DNA of 64,000 nucleotides, taken from NCBI RefSeq assembly GCF_018219155.1, contig NZ_CP056123.1, positions 2,365,505 through 2,429,504 on the forward strand. Reading direction: 5' to 3'. The stretch is from Moritella sp. 24 (GTDB lineage Bacteria; Pseudomonadota; Gammaproteobacteria; Enterobacterales; Moritellaceae). Below are positions 37,887-45,287 of the stretch, piece by piece (positions within the stretch are counted from its first letter, which is position 1; each line of letters begins with the position of its first letter). A program made the translations under genes and the position numbers. Under the pieces are notes generated by a model that saw only the letters and a program-made list of their open reading frames with translations, did no database searches and was not told where the DNA came from.

Positions 37887-38009
37887 AAATGACCTTAACA
37901 ATTACGAAAACGAATATGCCTCACTATATCGTGTAAACAAATATATGAATATAATTAACGAGTAAAAAATAATAAATACCGCTTTAAATACTAGCTATAA
38001 AGGATTATT

Positions 38010-38048
38010 ATGCTCCTAGCTGGATCAGGTATACCCTCACGATCGTGA
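38010..38048 (+). CDS. Candidate 12-residue leader peptide upstream of norM
   Basis: AAGGA lies 5 bases before an ATG that opens a frame reading MLLAGSGIPSRS and then TGA. It ends 91 bases before the norM GTG. Its last bases fall inside the 12-bp perfect palindrome TCACGATCGTGA. This looks like a regulatory upstream ORF of the kind that controls downstream translation or transcription. It is unsupported by any family and would need ribosome profiling to be accepted. Confidence 0.4.
   Translation: MLLAGSGIPSRS
38037..38048. promoter_or_regulatory. 12-bp perfect palindrome TCACGATCGTGA
   Basis: It is fully self-complementary and overlaps the stop of the candidate leader ORF between ribE and norM. 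It could be an operator or a hairpin-forming anti-RBS element. The matching regulator is not known. Confidence 0.45.
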
Positions 38049-38139
38049 ATATCACAACATTCATAACCACATCTTTCGTTTTCAGCAACACAATCCTAAT
38101 AATACACAATTTTATTATCCCAAAATATTCGGAGTACCA

Positions 38140-39528
38140 GTGCAGAAATATCGATCTGAGGTTTCTAACTTATTTAAATTAATGGTCCCTATCTTGATCG
38201 CACAGCTCGCGTTCACAGTGATGGGCTTTGTAGATACAGTGATGGCTGGCGCAGTTAGTGCGACAGACATGGCTGCAGTCGCAATTGCCAACAGTATTTG
38301 GTTCCCAGTGCTAATGTTTTTAGTTGGCATTTTAATGGCGATCACACCGATCGTTGCACAGCTATATGGCGCAAAAAGACAAAGTGAAATAGCACAAGTA
38401 GTACAACAAGGCATCTGGTTTGTATTAATCATTTTCCTACCAATGATGGCGCTACTGTATTACAGCCCAATGATTTTAGAGTTCATGCATGTTGAAGACC
38501 GATTAGCCGAGCTAACAACTGATTATTTACGCATGATCTCACTCGCATTGCCATTCGCCTGTGGCTATCAAGTATTCCGTAGTTACCACGAAGGTTTAGG
38601 TATTACTAAACCAACCATGGTGATCGGTTTAATTGGTATCATGGTAAATATACCTGCAAACTACATCTTTATTAATGGCCACTTTGGCATGCCTGCGTTA
38701 GGTGGTGTTGGTTGTGCGGTTGCGTCTGCATTAGTGTTTGTTGCAATGTGCTTTTCGATGATCGCGTATAGCTATTTCCACAAAGATTTTAAAGACATTA
38801 AACTGTTTGATCAGGTGTACGGCATCGATAAAAAAGAAATGTCTCATATTATCTCGGTAGGCTTTCCAATCGCGGCGTCGATGTTCTGTGAAGTAACACT
38901 GTTTGCTGTTGTGTCAATTTTGTTAGCCCCGCTTGGCGCTATTACAGTTGCTGCTCATCAGGTGGCGTTAAACTTCTCATCAATGGTATTCATGCTACCG
39001 CTCAGTTTAGGTATTGCAGCAACCATTGTCGTTGGACAATACGTCGGTGAGAAAAAACCATTACAAGCGAAATTTGCCAGTATCACGGCAATGTGGATGG
39101 GCATCGGTTTTTCTGTTGTTACAGCAATCTTTACTATCTTATTACGAAATGAGATTGCAGAGATTTATACCGAAGACATGACAACAATTAATATTGCAAC
39201 TGGCTTAATGCTTATTGCTGCTGTGTATCAAATTTCTGATGCAATTCAAGTGATTGCCGCTGGTGCATTACGTGGTTATAAAGAAACGAGTGTGATCTTT
39301 TATATCACTCTATTCTCTTATTGGGCAGTGGGTATGACTATTGGTTATACGCTTGCATTAACAGACTTAATTGTACCAGCAATGGGCGCGGCTGGTTTCT
39401 GGATTGGCTTTATTTCCGGTTTAACAATGGCTGCTATTTTATTATCAATCAAACTCTCGCGTGTTTATAAAGACACTACGCAAGGTTCACAAGATAATAA
39501 TTCAACGCTAACAATGACAGCCTCATAA
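38140..39528 (+). CDS. norM: MATE-family multidrug efflux protein NorM
   Basis: A 462-aa sodium- or proton-coupled antiporter with 12 transmembrane helices. The start MQKYRSEVSNLFKLMVPILI and the block GFVDTVMAGAVSATDMAAVA (about residues 28-47) match NorM/MdtK closely. The acidic residue of that block is the cation-coupling Asp of the family. GTG start with GGAG 5 bases upstream. It exports cationic drugs and dyes. A leader ORF and palindrome precede it and a bidirectional terminator follows. Confidence 0.94.
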   Translation: MQKYRSEVSNLFKLMVPILIAQLAFTVMGFVDTVMAGAVSATDMAAVAIANSIWFPVLMFLVGILMAITPIVAQLYGAKRQSEIAQVVQQGIWFVLIIFLPMMALLYYSPMILEFMHVEDRLAELTTDYLRMISLALPFACGYQVFRSYHEGLGITKPTMVIGLIGIMVNIPANYIFINGHFGMPALGGVGCAVASALVFVAMCFSMIAYSYFHKDFKDIKLFDQVYGIDKKEMSHIISVGFPIAASMFCEVTLFAVVSILLAPLGAITVAAHQVALNFSSMVFMLPLSLGIAATIVVGQYVGEKKPLQAKFASITAMWMGIGFSVVTAIFTILLRNEIAEIYTEDMTTINIATGLMLIAAVYQISDAIQVIAAGALRGYKETSVIFYITLFSYWAVGMTIGYTLALTDLIVPAMGAAGFWIGFISGLTMAAILLSIKLSRVYKDTTQGSQDNNSTLTMTAS

Positions 39529-39565
39529 TCCTGCTTAGGCTTGTTAAACACAACCTAAATATGTA

Positions 39566-39600
39566 AAAAAGCGGTAGTGGCTTAAATCACTACCGCTTTT
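39566..39600. terminator. Bidirectional terminator between norM and norR
   Basis: AAAAAGCGGTAGTG pairs with CACTACCGCTTTT around an 8-base loop, with A and T runs on both sides. It serves both convergent genes. Confidence 0.88.
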
Positions 39601-39638
39601 ATCTTCTGCATACCTATTCTCGCGTCTTTATAATTCAG

Positions 39639-41258
39639 CTAACTAATCTCTAACCGTTTCATCAATCGGTGTAAATTACTTCTATCAACCCCTATCGCAC
39701 GAGCCGTTGCTGCCGAGTTACCATTATTTTCTGCCAGCATTTTAACAATAAACTGTTTTTGAAAGTCATCAGTTATCAGCTTCAAATTATTATCATTCGA
39801 ATCTGTGTTTATAACGATATCATTTCCACGCTCACTATCAGCTGTTGACGACACATTATCAGAACTGATTGAGTTAATGTCTGTTACTTTGGCTTCATAC
39901 TGCGATGTCTGAATATTCAAATCACTGCTTTCTAATACAACTACGCGCTCATCTTTACGGTTACGGCCTGCAGCTCTTAATGATGCACGACTTAATAAAT
40001 GCTCAAGCTCACGAACATTACCCGGCCACTCATAGGCAAGTAATGCTTTCTCTGCATCTTTAGCTAGCGTTAAATTGTTAATGCCGACTTTACGTTGGAT
40101 CTTAGCAAGGAAATTACCTGCTAATAACAAAATATCATCACCACGTTCACGCAAGCTTGGTACGTTAAGTGGGTAAACCGTTAAGCGGTGGTACAAATCT
40201 CCCCTAAAACGACCTTCCGCAACCTCTTTCGACAAGTCTCGATTAGTCGCAGCAATGAGCCGAACATCGACCTTATGCGGCTTATCACTTCCTAACCGCT
40301 GAAGTTCACCAAACTGGATAACCCTTAATAACTTAGCTTGAATGGATAAAGGTAATTCACCTATTTCATCTAGGAATAACGTACCACCATCAGCAAGTTC
40401 AAATTTACCCAACCGGTTTTTAGTTGCCCCTGTAAATGCGCCCGCAACATGACCAAACAATTCACTTTCAACCATTGTTTCAGGTAAAGCCGCACAGTTT
40501 AGTGTAATCAAGGCTTCCTTCGCCCGCTTAGAGGCCATGTGAATACGACGAGCCACCAGCTCTTTACCTGAGCCAGACTCACCGTAAATTAATGCGGCAA
40601 GGTCGGAATCAGCAACTAAATCAATTTCTAAATTCAACATATTCATGGCAGAGCTAGAGCCTATCATCTGTTCACTGAATTTTTCATTGATTAAGCTTTC
40701 AGTTACCTGTTCTTGTCGCTGTACTTTTTGGTCTAATGCAAAAATTAAATTCGCCGTTTTTATTACCACTTCAGCCAGGCCGATCATTGAATTTAATATT
40801 TGAGGGTCAAGCGAGTCAAAGCGCTGCGGATTAAGCGCATCCATCGTCACAATCCCCCAAGGCTTATTATCGATAACCAACACAGCGCCCATGCAATCAT
40901 GCACATTCAATTGCCCGTCGGGGGTTTGTATTAAACCGTCGTAAGGATCAGGTAGCTCGCACTGTGCATCAAAACGGTGCACTTTTTTTTGCACTTCGTT
41001 TTCGTATTGCGCTAATATTTGCTCAAACCGAGGATGTTCTGCAATAGGAAAATAGCGACCCATCGCTTCAATTTGTAAACCATTCGCCGATTTTGGTACT
41101 AAGTTATCGCCTTCTAACTTGAGTAACACGCACGCATCACATGAAAAAGTATCCCGCCATGCCTGTAACAAACGGTTATATCGTTGATATTTAGGCAACT
41201 CTCGAGATAGATCATAAATAATTGTATCCATGCTCTCGATAAAGCGAATGTTTTCCAT
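39639..41258 (-). CDS. norR: Nitric-oxide-responsive sigma-54 activator NorR
   Basis: A 539-aa bacterial enhancer-binding protein. Residues 1-170 form the GAF domain that carries the NO-sensing iron in NorR. The AAA+ domain has Walker A YGESGSGKELV (about residue 225) and the sigma-54-contacting loop HVAGAFTGATKN. A Fis-type helix-turn-helix closes the protein (NSAATARAIGVDRSNLHRLM). A non-conserved linker of about 60 residues rich in Ser, Asp and Asn precedes the HTH and explains the extra length over E. coli NorR (504 aa). Its likely target is hmp, about 4 kb downstream, which has three GT-N7-AC boxes. Confidence 0.92.
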   Translation of the reverse strand: MENIRFIESMDTIIYDLSRELPKYQRYNRLLQAWRDTFSCDACVLLKLEGDNLVPKSANGLQIEAMGRYFPIAEHPRFEQILAQYENEVQKKVHRFDAQCELPDPYDGLIQTPDGQLNVHDCMGAVLVIDNKPWGIVTMDALNPQRFDSLDPQILNSMIGLAEVVIKTANLIFALDQKVQRQEQVTESLINEKFSEQMIGSSSAMNMLNLEIDLVADSDLAALIYGESGSGKELVARRIHMASKRAKEALITLNCAALPETMVESELFGHVAGAFTGATKNRLGKFELADGGTLFLDEIGELPLSIQAKLLRVIQFGELQRLGSDKPHKVDVRLIAATNRDLSKEVAEGRFRGDLYHRLTVYPLNVPSLRERGDDILLLAGNFLAKIQRKVGINNLTLAKDAEKALLAYEWPGNVRELEHLLSRASLRAAGRNRKDERVVVLESSDLNIQTSQYEAKVTDINSISSDNVSSTADSERGNDIVINTDSNDNNLKLITDDFQKQFIVKMLAENNGNSAATARAIGVDRSNLHRLMKRLEIS

Positions 41259-41546
41259 TGTGGCTAGCCCTTCTTAAATCAGTCTTTTAATTGATAACAG
41301 TTATAGCATTGAGAGGTCTTATTGACAACAGTAAGAGCATATTCCGATATTCATATAAAAACCAATAGGTTAAACTACCACCTTTGAGCTTATATACTAG
41401 TGAGTATTATTGATTCATATCAACTATTTTTATTGATTTACTATTATTTTTTAATCCCTGATTAAACATGTGATAAAGTCGCGCTATAAAAAATACTCCA
41501 ACTCTACATCTGCCGGGTTTTATCTCGACATAATAAGGAACGCTTT

Positions 41547-42779
41547 GTGTCATTAACACATCCTGCTCACGTCGTCATCATTGGCGCAGGCCCTTCAGGT
41601 TCACTTGCTGCAGCACTGCTTAATAAGCAAGGCATCAATGCAACCATCATCGAAAAATCTACATTTCCACGTTTCTCTATCGGTGAGAGTTTGCTACCTG
41701 CGTGTATGGAATCCCTTAAAAAAGCGGATATGTTTGATGCTGTCAACGCGGCTGGTTATCAATTTAAAAATGGTGCGGCTTTCCATGCTTGTGGTAAATA
41801 TACTGAATTCGATTTCACGGATAAATACACCGCAGGCGAAGGGACAACATTCCAAGTACAGCGTGGTAATTTTGATAAATTACTTGCCGACAGTGCAGAG
41901 CAACAAGGCGTAACGATTAATTATGAGCACGAAGTAAAAAGCATTGATGTGGAAAGAGAAAAACCATTATTAACCGTCCTTGATAAAAATCAAAACAGCT
42001 ATGATATTGAAGCTGATTTTATCTTAGATGCCAGTGGTTTTGGACGTGTACTACCACGCTTATTAGGACTGGAAGAACCATCGACACTACCTCCTCGACG
42101 CGCCATCTTCACCCATATTGAAGATAACATTACTTCGACAGACTACGATCGTAATAAGATTTTGGTATCTGTACATCCAGATGACAGCAAAGTCTGGTAC
42201 TGGTTGATTCCTTTTAGTAATGGCACCTGCTCGTTTGGTGTGGTTGGTGAACCGGAATTCTTTGCAAACTACCCAGATGATCATCTTGAAGCATTGAAGC
42301 AGCTGGCGGCCGAAGAACACAATTTAGCAAAATTATTAGCACAAGCTAATTTCCCGAATCCGTGTGGCACTATCATGGGTTATTCAGCTAACGTGACAAA
42401 ACTGTTTGATCGTAACTTTGCTTTACTCGGCAATGCAGGTGAATTTTTAGATCCTGTATTCTCATCGGGTGTAACGATTGCAATGAAGTCTGCAGAACTT
42501 GCTGCTGATTTGTTAGTGAAGAAATTTAATAATGAAACCGTTGATTGGCAAACAGAATATGCGGATACACTAATGACGGGTGTTAACGCATTCCGTTGTT
42601 ATGTTGAAGGTTGGTATACGGGTGAGTTTCAAGGTGTGGTCTTACACGACAACCCAAATCCAAAAGTTAAGCAAATGATTTGTTCTATTCTTGCAGGTTA
42701 TGCTTGGGATGAATCAAACCCGTTTGTATCAGAACCAGAGCGTCGCTTAAAAGTTGTAGCTCAGCTTTGTAAGTCTTAA
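41547..42779 (+). CDS. Flavin-dependent halogenase-like oxidoreductase
   Basis: A 410-aa FAD protein. The dinucleotide fold is VVIIGAGPSGSLAAALL (residues 9-25). GESLLP follows at 47-52. A lysine at about residue 74 (YQFKNGAAF) aligns with the halogenating lysine of tryptophan halogenases, and the halogenase signature WxWxIP is present as W217-Y-W-L-I-P222. The combination is typical of flavin-dependent halogenases, but such markers also occur in related geranylgeranyl-reductase-like enzymes, so activity is not proven. GTG start after AAGGA. No biosynthetic cluster or carrier protein is adjacent; norR is divergent. Confidence 0.72.
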   Translation: MSLTHPAHVVIIGAGPSGSLAAALLNKQGINATIIEKSTFPRFSIGESLLPACMESLKKADMFDAVNAAGYQFKNGAAFHACGKYTEFDFTDKYTAGEGTTFQVQRGNFDKLLADSAEQQGVTINYEHEVKSIDVEREKPLLTVLDKNQNSYDIEADFILDASGFGRVLPRLLGLEEPSTLPPRRAIFTHIEDNITSTDYDRNKILVSVHPDDSKVWYWLIPFSNGTCSFGVVGEPEFFANYPDDHLEALKQLAAEEHNLAKLLAQANFPNPCGTIMGYSANVTKLFDRNFALLGNAGEFLDPVFSSGVTIAMKSAELAADLLVKKFNNETVDWQTEYADTLMTGVNAFRCYVEGWYTGEFQGVVLHDNPNPKVKQMICSILAGYAWDESNPFVSEPERRLKVVAQLCKS

Positions 42780-42783
42780 GCAT

Positions 42784-42817
42784 AAATGAGCCACCTCTTT
42801 CACTGAGGCGGCTCATT
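42784..42817. terminator. Hairpin terminator after the halogenase-like gene
   Basis: AATGAGCC-CCTC pairs with GAGG-GGCTCATT with one mismatch and an 8-base loop. T-runs are weak, but the site lies in a convergent gap. Confidence 0.65.
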
Positions 42818-42833
42818 CATTTCAATTATAAAA

Positions 42834-43301
42834 CTATATCTCGCCAGAACTTATTTTAGCTTGCGCTTCTTCAACCGTTTGCTGACCAAACAGAATTTCC
42901 ATCATTGACTCAATTCGTTTATCGTCATCACCAAACTTGTCAAAGTTACCGCTATTAGGTGCATCGAATTCGACCTCACCCACTTTTTGGCTGTTCTTAT
43001 ACGCTTTTACTTCAGCATCTGCGATGAATGTACGTAGATCCCAGCTCCAACGTGATACATAAGTTAGCGTCAAGTCTGCTGGATCAGGCTGGGTACCATC
43101 ACTTACTACTGTACATTTATGTGCATTGTCCAAGCACCAAGTTTGCATTGTATCTAAAAATACAGCGCGCGTTGCTTCGTCTTTTACAATCGTAATATTA
43201 GTAGATTGTAACTCTGACGAAATAGGTGTAGCTGTATATTTAGGGGCTGCACAAGCAGTAAGGAGAAGTGGTAAAGCAAGGATCAGTAACTTCTTATTCA
43301 T
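42834..43301 (-). CDS. Sbal_3080-family-like outer lipoprotein
   Basis: A 155-aa predicted lipoprotein. The signal MNKKLLILALPLLLTACAAP ends in the lipobox LTAC, so the mature protein starts at Cys18. The mature part has a conserved Cys-Cys pair (WCLDNAHKC), probably a disulfide, and DLTLTYVSRWSWDLRTFIAD. Residue after Cys is Ala, favouring outer-membrane sorting. Start chosen to put the lipobox at the normal distance; earlier ATGs are in frame but have no ribosome site. The family assignment is tentative and the function unknown. Confidence 0.7.
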   Translation of the reverse strand: MNKKLLILALPLLLTACAAPKYTATPISSELQSTNITIVKDEATRAVFLDTMQTWCLDNAHKCTVVSDGTQPDPADLTLTYVSRWSWDLRTFIADAEVKAYKNSQKVGEVEFDAPNSGNFDKFGDDDKRIESMMEILFGQQTVEEAQAKISSGEI

Positions 43302-43377
43302 GATGAAATCCATAGTTAAAAAAATATGATTATACATAAAACATGTTTAGACTAAGCCTTAATTTTATCTAGAATAC

Positions 43378-43878
43378 TTATAGCATCTTTTCGATCAATA
43401 CTTCATCTATGTATTTACCGCCAATTTTAGCGTGTTTTTTAGCAATGCCTATCACTTCAAAGCCTTGCTTCAGGTAAGTCGCTAATGCATCTTTATTATC
43501 GTCTCGAACATAAGCAAATAACTTCTCATAACCCTTAGATTTTGCTAATTCAAATGTTAAATTAAACAAGCCCGATGCGATCCCTTGCCTTCTATAACTG
43601 CTATCTACATATGTACCTATGATCCCGACATGATCGAAAGCGTGTGTATAAGTAGCAAACGGTTCTACATTTTGAAAACCTACAACTGTTGATTCTTCAG
43701 AGTTGATTGCAACATTAAAGACGCCTCTTTCAGGGAAGTCCTTTATAAATTGCTCTTCCTCTTCCAAAGAAAATGTAGAATCAAGAATGGTATAAAGACC
43801 ATCTTCAATGATAGGGTTTAATATGTTGATGATGCCTTGTGCATCTGATTTTTGAACGTCTCTAATTATCAATTTCAT
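43378..43878 (-). CDS. GNAT acetyltransferase (first of three)
   Basis: A 166-aa GNAT protein beginning MKLIIRDVQKSDAQGIINIL, with the acetyl-CoA P-loop YVDSSYRRQGIASGLFNLTF (about residues 91-110) and a late NKDALATYLKQGFEVIGIAK motif typical of phosphinothricin-type and small-molecule acetyltransferases. Its 5' end overlaps the preceding acetyltransferase gene by 17 bp, so they are translationally coupled. The substrate is unknown. Confidence 0.85.
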   Translation of the reverse strand: MKLIIRDVQKSDAQGIINILNPIIEDGLYTILDSTFSLEEEEQFIKDFPERGVFNVAINSEESTVVGFQNVEPFATYTHAFDHVGIIGTYVDSSYRRQGIASGLFNLTFELAKSKGYEKLFAYVRDDNKDALATYLKQGFEVIGIAKKHAKIGGKYIDEVLIEKML

Positions 43879-44398
43879 TTTGTTCCTTGGAAATACTATG
43901 CACTCTTTTTATCATTTGGATATCAATAATGACAGAGCCTTCATAATCAGTTTTAAGACAAGCTCCACTTTCTTTAAACCCATGACCACGATAGAATTTT
44001 ATGGCCGATTGATTACAATCTAAAACATAGAGTGATATATATTCAACGCCTTCACGTATTGCTTCTTGCTCAAGTAATTTTAATAACAGACTGCCGAAGC
44101 CTTGATCATAAACACTAGGGCAAAGATAAAGCTTACTCAATTCAATTGCTTTAAGTCTGCTACGATCATTATTGTAAGATAAAAAACCAACAACTTGATT
44201 CCCAACTTCAGCAACAATCACGTTTTCTAAATGCTTGCCAATTATCTCTGACCACTCTGCTTTTCTTCGAGCTAACGTATAACTATCGATGTAGCCTTTT
44301 GGCATTAAACCTTCAAATGCAGAGTCCCAAGACGCTATATGAATTGATGCTATTAGTTGCACGTCTTTAATTGACGCTTCTCGTGTACTGAATTCCAT
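43862..44398 (-). CDS. GNAT acetyltransferase (second of three)
   Basis: A 178-aa GNAT protein with the P-loop LYLCPSVYDQGFGSLLLKLL (about residues 89-108) and the closing NQSAIKFYRGHGFKESGA block. AAGGA lies 5 bases before the ATG at 44398, so this start is preferred over one 15 bases earlier. Overlap with the next gene (43378-43878) shows an operon. The substrate is unknown. Confidence 0.87.
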   Translation of the reverse strand: MEFSTREASIKDVQLIASIHIASWDSAFEGLMPKGYIDSYTLARRKAEWSEIIGKHLENVIVAEVGNQVVGFLSYNNDRSRLKAIELSKLYLCPSVYDQGFGSLLLKLLEQEAIREGVEYISLYVLDCNQSAIKFYRGHGFKESGACLKTDYEGSVIIDIQMIKRVHSISKEQNEIDN

Positions 44399-44452
44399 AA
44401 TATCCTTTAACATACTAACAAGGTACCAGCTATCCTACATCTACTTATATAT

Positions 44453-44977
44453 TTAAATTTTCAGGTGGTATATCTGAAGTGCCTGATTTTCATTTCCTAC
44501 AGTCATATAGCTAGGTATTGAACCCACTAACTCAGCACCCGATTTTTTTGCCACGCGAATACTCGCAATATTCTTTTCAAGGCATCTAAATTCAATTATT
44601 TTCGCGTCAGTGTTCCCTAATAAAAAAGACGATAACTGAGCTATGATCTTAGCTATAATTCCATTGCCGTGCACTCTATGTGACAACCAATAGCCGACTT
44701 CTGCAACGCCGTCCTCAGCAGAAATAGACTTGATGCCAAAGACACCACAAGCTTGCATATTGAACTTTATTTTAAACCAGTAAGAATCTAATAACCCACT
44801 ACTTATACGTTCGACTATATATTGATGAGCTGATACTTCATCTCGAACATCATCAACCCAATATAAATACTTTCCGAGTTGTGAGCGGCTGAATTCGACT
44901 AAATTCAGTATTACTGAAGAGTCACCTTCCTCTAAAGAAACCAATTCAATACTGTCCGAAATATGTAATATCGTCAT
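44453..44977 (-). CDS. GNAT acetyltransferase, RimJ/RimL type (third of three)
   Basis: A 174-aa protein of the ribosomal-protein-acetyltransferase-like group. It has EVGYWLSHRVHGNGIIAKII (about residues 93-112), containing the acetyl-CoA loop, and NIASIRVAKKSGAELVGSIP, the RimJ/RimL signature. ATG at 44977 is chosen because a GAGG element lies about 6 bases upstream. It is in tandem with two more acetyltransferases (54 bp gap), although these are from different subgroups. The target is unknown. Confidence 0.85.
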   Translation of the reverse strand: MTILHISDSIELVSLEEGDSSVILNLVEFSRSQLGKYLYWVDDVRDEVSAHQYIVERISSGLLDSYWFKIKFNMQACGVFGIKSISAEDGVAEVGYWLSHRVHGNGIIAKIIAQLSSFLLGNTDAKIIEFRCLEKNIASIRVAKKSGAELVGSIPSYMTVGNENQALQIYHLKI

Positions 44978-45097
44978 TTGCCCCCTCATAGCCAAGTTAT
45001 TTAATTTCCTTTCTAAACATCAGCTTAACAATTTAACGTCTCAAGGTAAACGAGCGTAAATATTCAATATTCATGAGGTAATTACACGCAAAAAGTT

Positions 45098-45108
45098 GTC
45101 ATTTAGAC
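45098..45108 (+). promoter_or_regulatory. NorR box 1 (GT-N7-AC)
   Basis: GTCATTTAGAC fits the NorR core GT-N7-AC known from the E. coli norR-norVW region. It is the most upstream of three boxes; the flank is imperfectly palindromic (TTGTCATTTAGACAT). Confidence 0.65.
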
Positions 45109-45117
45109 ATCGCAGTT

Positions 45118-45128
45118 GTAAATATGAC
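45118..45128 (+). promoter_or_regulatory. NorR box 2 (GT-N7-AC, perfect arms)
   Basis: GTAAATATGAC within GTTGT-N7-ACAAC, so the arms extend to 5 bp on each side. It lies 20 bp from box 1, about two helical turns. Confidence 0.75.
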
Positions 45129-45142
45129 AACGCACAAGAGTT

Positions 45143-45153
45143 GTCTCAATAAC
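45143..45153 (+). promoter_or_regulatory. NorR box 3 (GT-N7-AC, perfect arms)
   Basis: GTCTCAATAAC within GTTGT-N7-ACAAC, the same 5-bp arms as box 2, 25 bp further on. Three sites in a row match what NorR hexamer assembly requires in E. coli. Confidence 0.75.
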
Positions 45154-45206
45154 AACAAAGTTAAAGTTAAAAACATCAAACGCAACATTATCAATAGCTT
45201 AAAAAG

Positions 45207-45222
45207 TTGGCACAGCTAATGC
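45207..45222 (+). promoter_or_regulatory. hmp: Sigma-54 promoter of hmp
   Basis: TTGGCACAGCTAATGC has the -24 GG (45209) and -12 GC (45221) separated by 10 bases, as sigma-54 requires. The expected transcript start is near 45234, about 54 bases before the hmp ATG. NorR boxes begin 54-110 bp upstream. Confidence 0.75.
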
Positions 45223-45241
45223 TATACAGAGAATATAAACA

Positions 45242-45255
45242 TTGATGTAGATCAA
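45242..45255 (+). promoter_or_regulatory. Perfect FNR box just downstream of the hmp transcript start
   Basis: TTGATGTAGATCAA is an exact match to TTGAT-N4-ATCAA. It lies just after the expected transcript start, a position for repression. FNR represses hmp in E. coli. Confidence 0.7.
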
Positions 45256-45287
45256 TTTATTTCACTAACCTATACAAGGTAGCTATT

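Larger units (their letters stand above)
44978..45287 (+). other. 310-bp regulatory region of hmp
   Basis: No gene is seen. It holds three NorR-type boxes, a sigma-54 promoter and an FNR box, each listed separately. The left part shares the divergent promoter of the third acetyltransferase gene. Confidence 0.7.

Noticed and set aside
37887-38139. FMN riboswitch between ribE and norM
   Set aside because: I looked for the conserved FMN-element blocks and did not find them; the leader ORF and palindrome explain the visible structure.
41316-41326. Single GT-N7-AC match upstream of norR
   Set aside because: The core pattern is loose and expected by chance in this much DNA. There is only one copy and no sigma-54 element, so autoregulation is not supported.
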